A DNA stretch of 64,000 nt from Darksidea phi (Eukaryota; Ascomycota; Dothideomycetes; Pleosporales; Lentitheciaceae), in the NCBI GenBank assembly GCA_030770425.1, contig JASJFT010000161.1, positions 1 through 64,000 of the forward strand. Reading direction: 5' to 3'. How positions within the stretch are numbered: the stretch's first letter is position 1; each line of letters begins with the position of its first letter. The position numbers were made by a program, and so were the translations under genes. The notes under the pieces were generated by a model. That model was not told the origin of the DNA, made no database searches, and saw nothing but the letters and a program-made list of their open reading frames with translations. Positions 28,735 through 41,296 of the stretch are shown piece after piece.

Positions 28735-31700
28735 CTATGTAGCTTCTACTAACCAGTCCGGGTCTGCATCAGAATCTTCTGGATCTTCTAATGGTAATGA
28801 ACCAGCATCCGAAGGCGACGATGATGGAAGCGATGTACCTATTTGCGTTTCGGCACGTAAACCACTAGCAATAGTACTGGCGACAGGTGGCTCTGCATCG
28901 ATGGGAAAGGCTTCCGATTGCTGAAAGCTTCGTCCCTTTTCTGATTCCGGTTTTGGTGCCATTACCGAAAGATCAGTCTGTTCGAGGTATCCGTTAGTGG
29001 TTCCGCTCGAAGCCAGCTCTCGGGTCAGGAAGCCACTAGCACATTCTATCGCAGGCTCAGGGTCTATGATGCCTTCAGCACTTCTCTCCACAGTGACACT
29101 CGGTATCACGAGACCTCCCTCTTGATGGTTTTTCCGTGTTGAAGGAGTGGTCACCGATGGACTTGTATCACGGAAGCTACCGCCACCCTCGTCATCTTCC
29201 TCGGGTACAAACCTTCCACTAGAGCTATTCGTCCAACGTGGGCGGAGCTGTTGTTGTGATAGCATAGTACTACCGAAGCTGTGGGATCCCCTTCGTGGTG
29301 AATCTTGTCCTGCGCTGACATCTTCAGGAACGAAACCGCCGCGTTCGTCGATATCCTCGTCGGCCGCCAAACCGTCACCGTAGATCCCATCGTATCCAGC
29401 ATAGCTTGCCGGTGTTTGATAAGCTCGTGCCACCGGCTCTATGGCGTCTTCCTCGTCGGGGAAGAAGCCACCCGCGAAAGTCTCTTCCACCAGAGTTTTA
29501 TCTGCCTTCTCTATTTCTTCCTGGACATTCACAACTGGTCCAGTTTCACCATCAATCTCCATCGCATTCACCCTTTGAGCGACGCGCAACCCAACACAGA
29601 AGCGTCTCCAGAGACGCAGCGCTTCTGTACTCCGTCCATAGTTTGCGGCTTCCTCTTGTGCGTACTCCATACCATCGATGACAGCTTCCACAGCCTCGGC
29701 ATATTCTTGAGCTACCACGACACCCTGAACAATTGCGGTGCCATGCCGGCCTTTGAAAGAGAAACCGGTGACTGCTTCCGCATAGTCAACACCCACGAGA
29801 CGAGCGGCTCTCGAAGCGAGCTTATGTCGAACATGGAAGCCGCCTGGCGGACACATGGATGGAACGTAGAGGTCGAGATTTCCGTAAGTATTACGGGGTA
29901 CACGACCGCGAATAACCGGAGGCGGGATGTACACCCTCGTTTGGAACTCCGCGTACAGACCTGCACCAACCTCCTCTTGTTGTTCATCTAAATCCATACC
30001 CGGCTCGATTGAGATTCGTCTGCCCTTCTTCGGCTTCGCATGTTTTAATGGCTGTTCTCCATCTTGGACATCTCGTCCCATTCGGTACCACTTGTCTGCG
30101 CTTCGTACAAGATGGACGTCTCTGCGTCGATAGATCGACTCCATCTTAGGATTCATGGATGTGCCAACATTGACCTTGCCGACCTGATTCAACGGATGAA
30201 TTACTTCGTTATGCCGGAGATGTCGCTCAAGGACATATATCGGATGGTTCTTGAAGTCTTGGACGTTTTTGGGTATGCCTTCCGCTGCCTCCTTACGAGT
30301 AAGAGCAGCATCCTCTACCTGGTCTCTATCAAGCTGCGTCGAGCGTTGGAAAAAGGTCATTGTTCGTTTCCACCACAGATCACCATTAGGTGTACTCTCA
30401 ACTCTGAACTTTCGTGTCTTTGCATTGTAAGCTTTAGCGTATCGTCGCGTAACATCTTTTGCAGTGTAGTCATCGTCAAATGCAATGGCGTATACCAGAC
30501 TGTTCTGAGAGGAGTTTAGAGGAGGCTCTAACTTCTCAGCGGCGTTAACAGTGAACGTAGATAGTGGATCTACGGGGACCCATTTTTGCTGAGCGGAGTT
30601 GAATGCCTCCACCCAGTACACTGGATATGGGGTTTGAAACGCCTTCCTTGGCTTTGGAGGTACACCGGCCTTAAGCATTGGATGTCGCTCGCCAATGGCA
30701 AGCTCGAGCCGCGATCCCCGCTTTATTCGCGATGAGGCCGCCACCTTTGGTCTGGATGGACTCGGGCTTTGTGTCTTATAAGGGTCCAAGACAACAGTTT
30801 TCTTTTGAGAACCCGACCTTGGGGGTGTTGAAGGTTGGGCAGCAGAAGCAAAAGGAAGACACTGCAGGGAACACACGAGACGAGCTTCTACACCAATGCC
30901 ACGCAGCAAGGCACAAAAGAGCTGTTGGCCAAGATCTGACGAGCCCTCGAGTCTGGACGCTGCTTTTCGAAAGTCATCTCGATCCATTGGATCGTCCAAT
31001 TCGTCGAAATCAGAGGGAGGTCGGACCCCAGCATCAGCCTCTGCCCAACGTGGTTTATACATGCCCCGAGCTGTCACGTTGAAACGTTTTGACCACATGA
31101 GCTTCATTTCATTCATGCCTTCCATGAAGCGTTTCGATGCCTGGTATTGCGAGACATGGGGATTTGGCACTAGGCTTGACAATGTTTTCGGAGATGGGAT
31201 CTTCCGTAGTATGGCTTGTACTCTAGGATCGTTGCACCAAGCATTCCTCCGATAGACGTGATAGAGCAGGCAAAGAACGTGCATCTTGTGAATGTCGAGT
31301 CGGCGCTTCTTGTCAACCGAAGTTATTGCCCGCCTACGAATTTGCCTCTTTGTATTCTTTCCCTTGCCGCTATCGCCGCCAAAAGTAATATTGATGTCAC
31401 CTATCTCCGGCTCAGCGTCCTCGCCTTCTGTGTCATTATCCTCCACCAAGGCATCCTCCCACTCTATATCGCTATCATCTGACTCGTCGGAGTCAACAAT
31501 AGTCTGTCGGAAGCGGCTGTTGCTTTCCGCACCGTCGGAATCGGGTGCACTGGACACCGGTGTTCGTGGTGGTCGGGCGGGAGGTTGCGCCAGCGCTTGG
31601 GACCGTGATAGAGCTTTAGGCTGCGTTTGCGACGGCGCTACGGGTGCTGCCTGGACGTGTCGACGCTTCGCTGGCTCCGGCTTAGATACAGGACTAGATT

Positions 31701-31914
31701 GCGTGTCGCGAGCTTCCCGTGCAGTCTTTCTCTTCTTTAGCGGCCTCACATCCTCGTCTGTGTCCGCGACCTTTGAGACCTGCTCTTCGATGAGCAGGCC
31801 CTGGAACACATCTGGCACGTCCACATTATCCTGTGATGCTTTTGCTCGACGTCCCGAGCGTCGAGGTGTGACGCTGTCTGTGGGCTTACGAAGACGACCT
31901 CGCACGCCTGCCAT
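28735..31914 (-). CDS. RAD4: DNA damage recognition protein Rad4/XPC
   Basis: Rad4/XPC detects helix distortion to start global nucleotide-excision repair, in complex with Rad23. Single exon, 1059 aa. The N-terminal ~220 residues are disordered and acidic, with a SIM-like TIVDSDESDDSDIEWE. The transglutaminase-like domain follows (HKMHVLCLLYHVYRRNAWCN, FCALLRGIGVEARLVCSLQC, YPVYWVEAFN, WVPVDPLSTF). The beta-hairpin domains lie at ~570-770: BHD1 HPIYVLERHLRHNEVIHP, BHD2 RDVHLVRSADKWYRMGR, BHD3 GRVPRNTYGNLDLYVPSMCP, with GFSFKGRHGTAIVQGVVV. The C-terminal 250 residues are disordered. Family membership is certain. Some fungi have two Rad4 paralogues (Rhp41/Rhp42 in S. pombe); which one this is was not resolved. 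Confidence 0.95.
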   Translation of the reverse strand: MAGVRGRLRKPTDSVTPRRSGRRAKASQDNVDVPDVFQGLLIEEQVSKVADTDEDVRPLKKRKTAREARDTQSSPVSKPEPAKRRHVQAAPVAPSQTQPKALSRSQALAQPPARPPRTPVSSAPDSDGAESNSRFRQTIVDSDESDDSDIEWEDALVEDNDTEGEDAEPEIGDINITFGGDSGKGKNTKRQIRRRAITSVDKKRRLDIHKMHVLCLLYHVYRRNAWCNDPRVQAILRKIPSPKTLSSLVPNPHVSQYQASKRFMEGMNEMKLMWSKRFNVTARGMYKPRWAEADAGVRPPSDFDELDDPMDRDDFRKAASRLEGSSDLGQQLFCALLRGIGVEARLVCSLQCLPFASAAQPSTPPRSGSQKKTVVLDPYKTQSPSPSRPKVAASSRIKRGSRLELAIGERHPMLKAGVPPKPRKAFQTPYPVYWVEAFNSAQQKWVPVDPLSTFTVNAAEKLEPPLNSSQNSLVYAIAFDDDYTAKDVTRRYAKAYNAKTRKFRVESTPNGDLWWKRTMTFFQRSTQLDRDQVEDAALTRKEAAEGIPKNVQDFKNHPIYVLERHLRHNEVIHPLNQVGKVNVGTSMNPKMESIYRRRDVHLVRSADKWYRMGRDVQDGEQPLKHAKPKKGRRISIEPGMDLDEQQEEVGAGLYAEFQTRVYIPPPVIRGRVPRNTYGNLDLYVPSMCPPGGFHVRHKLASRAARLVGVDYAEAVTGFSFKGRHGTAIVQGVVVAQEYAEAVEAVIDGMEYAQEEAANYGRSTEALRLWRRFCVGLRVAQRVNAMEIDGETGPVVNVQEEIEKADKTLVEETFAGGFFPDEEDAIEPVARAYQTPASYAGYDGIYGDGLAADEDIDERGGFVPEDVSAGQDSPRRGSHSFGSTMLSQQQLRPRWTNSSSGRFVPEEDDEGGGSFRDTSPSVTTPSTRKNHQEGGLVIPSVTVERSAEGIIDPEPAIECASGFLTRELASSGTTNGYLEQTDLSVMAPKPESEKGRSFQQSEAFPIDAEPPVASTIASGLRAETQIGTSLPSSSPSDAGSLPLEDPEDSDADPDWLVEAT

Positions 31915-32685
31915 TGCTGCCAGAAGATGCCCTTACGAGGGCACAAAGCCGGGACGGTTGTCGGCTGGAGTTGGTGGACGCGGTTGAGGGTCGCGCAGTT
32001 GCAGAACTACCATTGCCGCAACTGTAACTACTGGGTCAGGAAGCGTAGTGATATATGGGTGTAGGAGACGCTTATGATGACGCATGAAAGACCTGATTCG
32101 CGTAATCACGTGCGCTAGTGATATGTAATCAACACTCTGTGAAGCTTCATCCAGATGTCGTCCGCGCTATCAGTGTCAAAACCTAATATTCGAGCTGCTG
32201 TTCATCGTACATAATCACCGCCTAAACTCTCGTACATTATCTATCCTACGGTATTAGCTAACTTTCTCTTTATCCCCTCGAACTTCCTTTCGCAGGTAAA
32301 ACGCTACATGGAACAGCAAACCTCATCATGAGAACATGCGCTCGTCGTACCATATGGGTTCCCGCGTCGCACCTGCTACGCTTCGAAGTGCTATTTACTA
32401 CATTAGACTGTCGTAGTCGGCCCAGCCGATATACCATTAAGTCTTCCACTAACTGAAGAGAACAAGACCATGGGCTTGAGAACACATAGTCTGTACCACG
32501 GTGATGAACCACTGACGCCACTGTTTGATGCCGAAAGCGTTGGTACACAGGGCCACAGGGTGGTAGTGACACAGAACCACTGGGTGATTGTGTGAGAATC
32601 TGCAGTCTCTTAATACTCGTCTCTCTAGTACCTCTCGGCCGAAATGATCTTCTCATCGGTACATGTTTGTCCTGTCTACTGAATC
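31915..32685. promoter_or_regulatory. Divergent promoter region RAD4 / P1B-ATPase
   Basis: 771 bp between two divergent start codons. It must contain both promoters. Short minus-strand frames (32270-32656) have no domain. I did not identify metal-response elements with confidence. Confidence 0.5.
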
Positions 32686-35600
32686 ATGACTCGTTCCTGC
32701 TGTTCATCAAGATGCTGCGGTACCCATTTGAAAGAGAAGGAACCACTTAAGGCGGCTAGAACACAACAGGACACCTCTTCAGACAAGCAGCATTCCTCAA
32801 CCCCATCATTCTTGTCGCCATCTTCAACAACTATCACTACTGAAGTGTTGGATAGCTCGATAGCGATAGTAGCCTGTGATAGCACTCCAAGCACTGGCCA
32901 ACATCGTAGTCTCATACCTGACAGTCCAAGTTCGGAAACGGTTACAGCATCGCTCGAAGTCGCCTGTACCGAGGATATAGTCAGTTGTTGTTGTTCAGCC
33001 CCAACATACCGATCCTGCCTGTCATCTGGAACACATTCACGGCCAGATATGGCGTCCGGGGCCTTTCGCCGTTCTCGCCGGGGGCCAGGTCGCGTGGAAG
33101 GATGTTGCGACGGGGGGAGACCTAACAGCGGAACCACTTGCTCTCACCACTCGGGTACTTGTTTTTCCATGTACGAATAGCCTGTTTACCAAAAGCTGAC
33201 AAGCCTAGACACACCAACACAAGTCACCCGCGTCAGAGGACGCGGTAATATCGAGCGATACATTCTTACGATCGAAGGGCTCAATTGCGCATGCTGCGAG
33301 AACGGCATAGCGAAAGCGGTCGATCACATACCAGCAGTGCGGCGATATCAGGTCAATCTCGTCCTGGCGCGAATCGAGATCGACTTAGATACCAACCAAG
33401 ACTCTATTGACGACGTCAAAAAGAAACTTCATGGTACAACCGGATACAAGTTTGAGGAGTACAGCCAGCCCGAAGGGCAAACCTTAGAGCTCCTAGTCGA
33501 CGATATAGGCGAAATCTGCCGGGCTAAGCAGCCCCTTGGCGTTACCCTGCTTGACGCAGAGGAGAAACCACTTTGGACTCCGTGTCGAATCTTTAGTGGG
33601 CGTAGCAGCGTCGTCGCAGATGCCCGCGCCGTCTCACCTATCAGCCAAACTAGCGCAAATGAGCCAGCCATAAATGGACAACAAGAAAGTTCGGCTAGCA
33701 GTCCCAATCCTTTCCGCCAAAAAATTGTCCGTATTCACTACGATGCCAAAAGAATTGGGGCCCGCGATATTTTGCATTATTACCAAGAGGTTGTTCCTGA
33801 TCAACACATAAAATTGGCTCCGCCCGTGGCGCATCCCAGTCTCGCCATTGGAGCGAAGCAAACAAAGCGGGCCTCCATCGTCTTCATCGCCGCTTTGGCG
33901 CTCACCTTACCGATTCTTGTCTTCGCGTGGACTCCTGTTCATCACGAGCAAATGGTGTACGAGCACATATCCCTCGCACTCGCAACTGTAGTGCAAGCTG
34001 TTGGGCTGCGAGAGTTTTCACCAGCCGCCCTGCGATCACTGTTCCGTTTTAGGCTATTTGGGATGGATCTCCTGATTACGCTAAGTACCACGATTGCATA
34101 CGTGTTCAGTGTAGTGTCCTACGTCTTTCAAGTTCTTGGGCAGCCTCTCGAAACGGGCTGTTTCTTCGAGACGTCGACTCTACTTGTCACCCTAATCCTC
34201 CTGGGCCGCGTTGTCAGCGAAGCTGCACGCTACAGAGCTGCAAAATCAGTATCGTTTCGTTCACTCCAAGTTGAGGACGCCCTTCTTGTTGTTCCTGGAG
34301 GCTTAGGCAATGCATCACAAACAGAGAAGATCGACGCTCGGCTGCTTCAGTATGGGGATTGCTTCAAGGTACCACCGCATACAAGGCTAGTCACGGATGG
34401 CAGTGTGAGGTACGGTGGCTCTGAAGTGGACGAGTCGACGATTACCGGCGAGACAATTGCCGTTGCCAAAGGTCATGAGTCGCCTGTATATGCTGGGACG
34501 ATCAATGGGAGAGGTACGCTCATTGTAGCTCTGTCGGCGTTGCCACATGAGAACTCAATCAGCAAGATCGCGACTATGGTTGAAAGTGCAGAACTCACCA
34601 AGCCGAAAGCTCAAGCTCTTGCCGACCGTATTGCTGTTTGGTTTGTGCCGGCTATTGCAACTATTGGCACATTAGTGTTCCTGATCTGGCTCTTCGCAGA
34701 CCATTATCATAACAACCGAAGCTGGTCAAACGCCGCCGTTAGAGCCATGACCTACGCTATCGCTACTCTCATCGTTTCTTGCCCATGTGCGATTGGTCTT
34801 GCTGTTCCAATGGTAATCCTAATCGCTTGCGGCGTGGCAGCTCGATTCGGTATCATCTTCCGCGATCCCCAGAAACTCGAGATTGCTCGCCAGATTACGG
34901 ATGTGGTATTCGACAAGACAGGAACCTTAACAACAGGCTACCTTACCGTCGTACAGGTCAAGACTTATGGTGGATCTTCGACTGAGCTCATTCAGACACT
35001 GCTAGGATTACTGAATGGCATTAAACATCCTGTTTCGGTCGCTGTCTTTGAATGGGCCAAAAGGAAGGCTATAGAGGACGAGTCAGGTGCTCTTCAACCT
35101 CTGGAGATGCTCAGGGTCAACAATAACATTGCGGATGGAGTTGAAGGTATAACTCGGCACGGAGCTGCCGTTCGTGTTGGGAATCCTAAGTGGCTAGGCG
35201 TCCACGCGTTAGAGTCCGACCACACTCTGCTTTGCGTCACCATCAGGGGAGAACATCGAGCGACATTTCGCCTCAAAGACCGGATCCGACACACGGCGAA
35301 ACCTGTGATAAAATGCCTTCAAGATCAAGGTATCGCTATACACATGCTCAGTGGCGACAATCAAGGTGCCGTCAATGCGGTTGCTTTCACACTCGGGATC
35401 ACACCATCTCGCGTCCAAGGCTCTCAACGACCGTCAGACAAACAGGGCTACCTGCGGTATCTCCAAAACAATAGAAAAACAGTCATGTTTGTCGGTGACG
35501 GGACCAACGATGCCGTGGCTCTCAAGCAAGCCGATGTTGGCGTCCACCTTCAGAATGGCTGTGACATCGCAAAAAGTGCTGCAGACATCGTTCTTATGAA

Positions 35601-35880
35601 TGCTCAGCTCCATGACCTCCTTACTCTATTGAACATCTCACGAGCTGCCTACCGCAGAATCTTGCTCAACTTTATTTGGTCAGCCCTGTATAACGTTGTG
35701 GCGATTCTCATGGCTGCGGGGGCTTTTGTTAAAGTCCGGATCGACCCTGCGTATGCCGGACTAGGGGAGTTGGTTAGCGTGTTACCAGTTGTCCTTATTG
35801 CTTTTCAGATGAAGTGGCGCAGGTATGGGATGGAGTTCCGAAAGAAGGAATGGAACTTTCCAGAGGAGCTGTCATATTGA
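32686..35880 (+). CDS. Heavy-metal P1B-ATPase, Pca1/CrpA-like copper or cadmium exporter
   Basis: Two exons (32686-33154, 33209-35880) give 1046 aa. The cytosolic N-terminus is Cys-rich: CCSSRCC at residues 5-11, a CC-x3-CC pattern like the metal-sensing region of yeast Pca1, and a second cluster SCCCS (~103). An HMA-like domain at ~170-240 has GLNCACCENG in place of the usual GMxCxxC. The catalytic core is complete: TGE loop (DESTITGETIAV), the membrane CPC triad (SCPCAIGLAVP, ~678) typical of Cu/Ag/Cd pumps, phosphorylation site DKTGT (~725), the P1B HP dipeptide (IKHPVSVAVF), MLSGD and GDGTNDAVAL (~919). Up to eight membrane helices fit. It probably exports Cu+ or Cd2+ at the plasma membrane for detoxification. 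The donor gtactt was chosen because only this phase keeps the HMA region in frame. Confidence 0.92.
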
Positions 35881-36995
35881 TTGGAAGAATGCTATATCAT
35901 TTGCTGTTTCCTTAGTAGACAGCACCATTAGTACAAAAGCGTGTTTCATTGGCTGAATCATTTTGGCTGTTGCTTTGCTCCTTTTACCCTGTGCAGACAT
36001 TTGAAGAGGGAGTTGACACCTCTTTCAACCTTTAGAGTAACATTGCTCATCTAAGCATAAAGGCGCTTCCCTTCTACATAAAATATCTCCATTTACTAAC
36101 TCTAGACGAAGAAAAGAAAAGAAGAGATACGGGCTGGTAAAAGGCGACGTAAAGATGTTCGTCACATGAGCCAGGAGAAAGTGCTAACTAGGGGATGGGC
36201 GCGAGGGAAATGGGCCGAGGCCTACCTGAGTCGATTTTGTGGTAAAGGATTGAGAGGCGTGAAGCGTTCTTTGGGCGTTTGCATTGTGGGCATCTTTTCG
36301 ATTTGACATGACTAACCTCATCTCTCGGCCTGGTCGATACTAGAGCCCTGGCATAGACGCTAGACTATAGAAAGTCCCATATCGAATGAGTAGCAGCCAT
36401 CAAACTTGCGGAATAACCCAAAAAGGTGACACGAAATGGAAGGTCTCATATAAGGGAGTTTGTGGTCATTATCACAGAGCAGCCAAAACCGGGACAATTC
36501 AACGTATCAGACTATATTCAAAACGGCCCGTGTAAACTACACAACAATACCATCTGTTCCCATCTTGCTCGGAATGAAGTCAAAGCCACGGACTCCACAT
36601 TCCGAAACCTGCCATGGAGACTATAAACAAACAGTTGAGGTAAAAACCCCAATCATATGGGGAGCCAGATGTCCTTCCCGGGTCCGTTGCATACGTGATG
36701 ATAAAACGCCGGGTCCAAACCAGCTCCGATTCCGTTCCCTTGTACCCAATCTGGAAGATGCAACTGAGATATGCCAAAGACATCTCGGAGAAGAAAGACG
36801 TGCTCGCTTGCGCTTGGGATATGAGTGTATAGAGCGATGGAAAGCAATCGAACCAAAGGCACTAGATAGAGGAAGAATAGCGAAACATGAGCGGCCCATC
36901 CGCCATTGGAACGCCAAATGCAAATAGAGACATGATAAGAATCTGAATATGAGCAATGTTAAGCTGCTTTTGGGGGCACTGGCAGACTTGGAGCA
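35881..36995. other. Intergenic between convergent genes, no gene seen
   Basis: 1.1 kb between the stop codons of the P1B-ATPase and ATG13. It holds both 3' untranslated regions. Overlapping frames at 36460-36956 on both strands are open for up to 155 codons but show no domain and no clear codon structure. Confidence 0.5.
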
Positions 36996-39875
36996 TCAAC
37001 GCATCCAAGGAGAGCCTCGTCTGCCACCGCTGCCAGTACTCGAGCCGCCCCTGGCTTCTTCGAGGCTACGACGTGATCCAGCGCCAATCTCGCTCATCTG
37101 GAAAAGTAGTGGTTCATCATCGTCGTTCTGTAGGCTGCGGCTAGGGAAGCTGTATCGGCTCTGGCGCTCGGTCGAGCTCGTCACGCCTGTGGCAAGGCTG
37201 GTCGAAGATCCATGCGACGAGAAACCTCCGCGACCACGAGCGCTGCCTGAAAATGTCCCGCGCTTAGCGGGGAGATCTGATGTCGATAGAGGTCGTTGAA
37301 TCTCATCACGCGAGCCTGACGGGCCGAGACCCTCTCCAACCTGTGCGTTACGACTGGTGCTGGCAAGGAGCTCCGTTTGCGCAAACAGGCCACTCGACGT
37401 AAGATCAGGAGCTGTGATGCGATGTAAATCACGTTCACGATCCATCTCTTCTACAGGCAGACTTGCCGCTCGCAAGCCGAAGAAATCTGCTTCTTCCTCT
37501 AAAGCGCGGTTTTGCTGTTGCGCAACCGAGCTAGATCGGCGGATGTAGTTCCAAGGTCGTGGTGATGTGGGTATGTCTATCGCGTTCGTTCCTTGGTCGT
37601 CGCCTTCACTTCGCTCCTCCACATCAACCGTTTCTTGGCCACGAGACGGATGACTGGGTCGGCTGCGGCTGCGCCGAGGTTCATATTCGATGATGCTATT
37701 GGCACTTAGACGTGAAGGTATGGCGGGAGTATGAGGAGTATGAGGTGAGATGGGTTTCCCTGGAGACGACGCGGTTGACACCGAAGTACCAGCAACCATT
37801 AGAGGTACGCTAGTTAGCTGGCGGCTTGAGGAGGAGGATGAGCGATGAAGCATCATAGATGATGATATCGAGTCCGATAGTGTGGAATATGGTTCCCGCA
37901 TACGCTGATACTTGGAAAGCTGAGCAGTGGTCTTGCGCATGGTCGCATCTCGGGAGGCATTGTCGCTCTTGTTGAAGCTTTTAAGTTCTTTCTTTTGCTC
38001 AAGGAGCTTTAGAAAGTCGGAGATGTTCTCGTCGTCAGTCTTGACGGAACCCGAACTGGCGCCCTCCCCTTCGTTGAGATCGCCAGAGCCTCGCTGCTGT
38101 GACGAAGCCACGCTTCCCTTGCCGCTGCTAAGATTGTCGTCTTCGGTTTTGCTGCCGCCTCCAGACGAGAATCTACTCCTTCTGTGACCAAAGCTACTGC
38201 TGTAGCGAGTAATCGGCGCGGGCTTTGGCGAGCTTGAAGCAGAAGAAGCAATCACAGTGTCGTTGGGAAGTGAGGGAGTTCTAAGAGCAGTCTGCGGAAG
38301 CGCGGTTAACGACGTTCGATTTCGTGGTTGATTCAAAGCATTAGGGACGTTTCTCCCTAAAGAACTGCTTGGTCTCCCAACTGAACTCCCTGGGGACGGA
38401 GGAACGCTTGGTCCTGGAGCGGGTGAAGATGATAGTGAGCCGGCTTTGAATGGCTGGAACGAAACAGAAGTACGCCTTTGGTAAGATGGCGCCTCCGTGC
38501 TACGTAAGGATGATTTTGAACCTTGCGCAGTCCGGTGATTGGGGGGAAGTTTCTGTGGCGGCGATTCGGTTGGGGACGAAGAAGGCAAGTCCCGAGCCGC
38601 GCGGAGTGCTGACATTGGACTTGTCCCAGTTGGAGGCCCAACTTGATGAAAGGTAGACATGCTACCGTACGCCTGACCTAGATCTGGAGTGTCTTGCGCA
38701 TGCATCTTATTCACGGGCAGGGAGCCAGGCACTTGCACGGGACTTCGGCTGGACTGCTCCATATAAGTATCATCGATGCCCATGAAATGAGAGCTGAGCA
38801 GCGACTCTGAATCGTCGACACTGAATTCGCAATTGGTGCGATATTGTACCGATATGCATAACGGACCAATGGGTGAATTTGACGGCGTAAACTCCTGGAA
38901 CTCGGTAACAATTCCGCTCGAGGGATATAGCGGAATATTCAACGTATCTGGTCGCGGGCTCTTGAAGTCGCCATTAAATATTCGATAATTCAACTTTAGC
39001 GACGGATGATTTGCAGGCTGCTTGGAGATGCTCTTGTAGTATTTGTGAGCCGGGATGAATCGCAGATAAGCGTAGAGAGAGCGAAACAAGACGACGGCTT
39101 TCTTGTAAACGTTCGGTAGCGGATCGTTCAACTCTGACGGATGCACCGAGTGTTTGTCTCCTACATGGATCTTCCAGCGCTCTAGTACGAGCTGAGTCGA
39201 TTTGCCCATGCGACTCGGCGGGCGTGAGGTAGACTCTACCGGCACATTTAGAGCTTCGGCAACATCCCATCTCTTGCCCTGTTCATCGTGAATAACGAGC
39301 GACTGCTTGTGTCCCAGTCCTTTGATGTCCAAATATATCTCGATGCAGAGTGACGGATGCTGACCGGACATGGCATCCATCGTCTTCCACTCCATGAGAT
39401 CTGGCTGGAGAACGTCGGATTCATCGAGAACGACATTGAACTATGCTTCATCAGCTCGAGGATCTCCCCAACGGGATTAGAGTGCTTACCCATTTGTTTT
39501 GTCTGAGATCGCCGGTCTTGCTATTGAAGCTCTGAGGTAATAGAGTTCTGGATGAAACGATGGTGAGTGCTGCTTTGGTAAAGAAATTCTGGCCAAGTCA
39601 GCTTTCCGCTCGCAGCGAGCTTCCATCACCTTGCCTACCTGTATGACCTGGTTCACTTTCTGTATGTGTTTCTGGTCCACCTCGGACGCCTGCTCGGTGC
39701 GGCCTACCATCTCGGCGTCGTCCTCGACCCCTCGGTCGCTGTAGGGGCCCACGTCTGAGTACGGAGAGGATCGCTCGGAGGTTGGGTCCCGCTGGTTGTT
39801 AGTCCGGGTAGGATTGGTCTGAAGGTTGTTGGCCGCGGAGGCACTTCTCGGCGAAGGGCGCGGGTGCGGGTACAT
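36996..39875 (-). CDS. ATG13: Autophagy protein Atg13
   Basis: Regulatory subunit of the Atg1 kinase complex that starts autophagy and is controlled by TOR phosphorylation. Three exons (39875-39639, 39588-39490, 39440-36996) give 926 aa. The start MYPHPRPSPRSASAANN with QTNPTRTNN is typical of filamentous fungi. The HORMA domain (~72-310) begins KHIQKVNQVIQ, continues NFFTKAALTIVSSRTLLP and LRQNKWFNVVLDESDVLQ across two short introns, and goes on ERWKIHVGDKH, FRSLYAYLRFIPAHKY and YRIFNGDF. The rest is a Ser/Pro-rich disordered region with many likely phosphosites. It includes ISDFLKLLEQKKELKSF, the conserved Atg1/Atg17-binding type segment, and ends in RRGSPWMR. I chose the ATG at 39875 by homology; an open frame reaches further upstream without support. 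Confidence 0.95.
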
Positions 39876-41296
39876 TGTGTGGGAGACCTCTGGAGAGACC
39901 GGGGAGATGGAGGGGTGCGTCCTCGTATGCAGGCGTGGGAGTGCGACTATCGACGGTGCGGCGGAAAAAGACGAGAAGTGGTGGGAGCCATCACGAGTGC
40001 AGCGGGCGGCGTGTGGCTCGGCGGGTCGAGTACTATCAGTCAAAGATGTCTCTCAGCAGACAAGCCCACGCGAGGAAGGTACGGTGCACCGGGTAGCTCA
40101 GGCAGCAGTCATGGTGCGCGAGCGTGTACAGGGTGCCTGGTGTCGAGCTTGCGGTGCCTGGTGCGGAGATAAGGTTGAGCACCCTACTGGGACCAGCGAG
40201 TGGGGCCGAAATGCAGACGAGAGCAAGGCTCTGGAGTGGAGCAGGACGGGCGAAGGTTGGGGAGGGGAGGGGGATGCAATGGCGCAAGGCTGTGAAAGAG
40301 CGTTGAGCAGCGTGGGAGTCAGGCCGTTGGAGACTCGTGACTCTTCCGAATGACGCGCTTAGGACCGATAGCGAGATGACCTTCCCAAGACAAGAGCGTT
40401 GCTGATAAAAGAAAAGGACGCAGCGGCGCTGGCGAGGGCGATAGGGAGGGCGATGCAGGAGAGATGCAGGCAGCCTGGGGAGCGAGCTCGGGGTGTAGGG
40501 CGTTTCGTCCTGACTTGCGGATGCGGTGACGAGATGGAGCTTGCCATCGTCTGTCAAGCAGCTTGATGCGTGAGCTGCAGCCACTCGCTGGTCCGAGGGC
40601 CCGCGCTAGGGCGGCCTTGGCTCTCTCGCATCCGAAGCTCGACAAGGTCAAGGTCCCAGCACCAGCCCCAGCACCAGCACCAGCATCAGCACCAGCACTG
40701 ACGAGCTGAGATGTCGCTCGCCTCACCCGCCGCACTGCTCGACTGCGCATTCCCATTGTCAAACCGCATGCAATTGGGCCGGGATACCGACGCCTAGCTG
40801 GGTGAGCTTGGTCAACTTCGTGCCCCAACCTGACCACCCCCGAAACACCCTTCGGCAGCCACGCCTCTGCCGTGTTTGCTCCGGACCGCAGCCTCGTGTA
40901 CTCAACAGCGTTGTGGCTCGGTTGATTGCTGACCGGTAACACAAGATCCACCTTCAAAGCTTCTGTGCCACCGCGGCCGGTCAAAACGCTCGCTGTGTTG
41001 GCAAAGCAGGGTCATGGTCCCATTGGCCTTCGGACGGCATCGTCTTCACCACCCACTTCCTCCACGTCGGTCTGCAATATGCATCTGCTGTTGCCTGGCT
41101 GGTGAATGCTCACTCTTCGGATCCGCTATTGGCCATGTCTTCGCCTCTGTATGTGCAAGGTCTACGCCTTTGACGGCAGCCTAGTAACTGCGCATACGCA
41201 TGGGGCGATCTGCGGGGAACGACGTTGATATCGGCATGCATCCAACACCAAGAGAGTCGATTCGTGCAGCTTGCAGGCACCAATTGACCGCAGTAG
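39876..41296. other. Long gene-free region upstream of ATG13
   Basis: GC-rich sequence with many overlapping open frames on both strands (39826-40984), an effect of high GC rather than evidence of genes. No domain was found in any of them. It contains the hexamer repeat listed separately and probably the ATG13 promoter and leader. Confidence 0.45.
40655..40699. repeat. Imperfect CAGCAC hexamer tandem repeat
   Basis: About seven units of CAGCAC/CAGCCC/CAGCAT in tandem. In the minus frame it reads as alternating Ala-Gly, but that frame has no other protein-like feature, so it is better viewed as a non-coding minisatellite. Confidence 0.7.

Noticed and set aside
40319..40984. 221-codon minus-strand ORF upstream of ATG13
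   Set aside because: GC-rich composition with Ala-Gly hexamer repeat, no domain, and competing open frames on the other strand.
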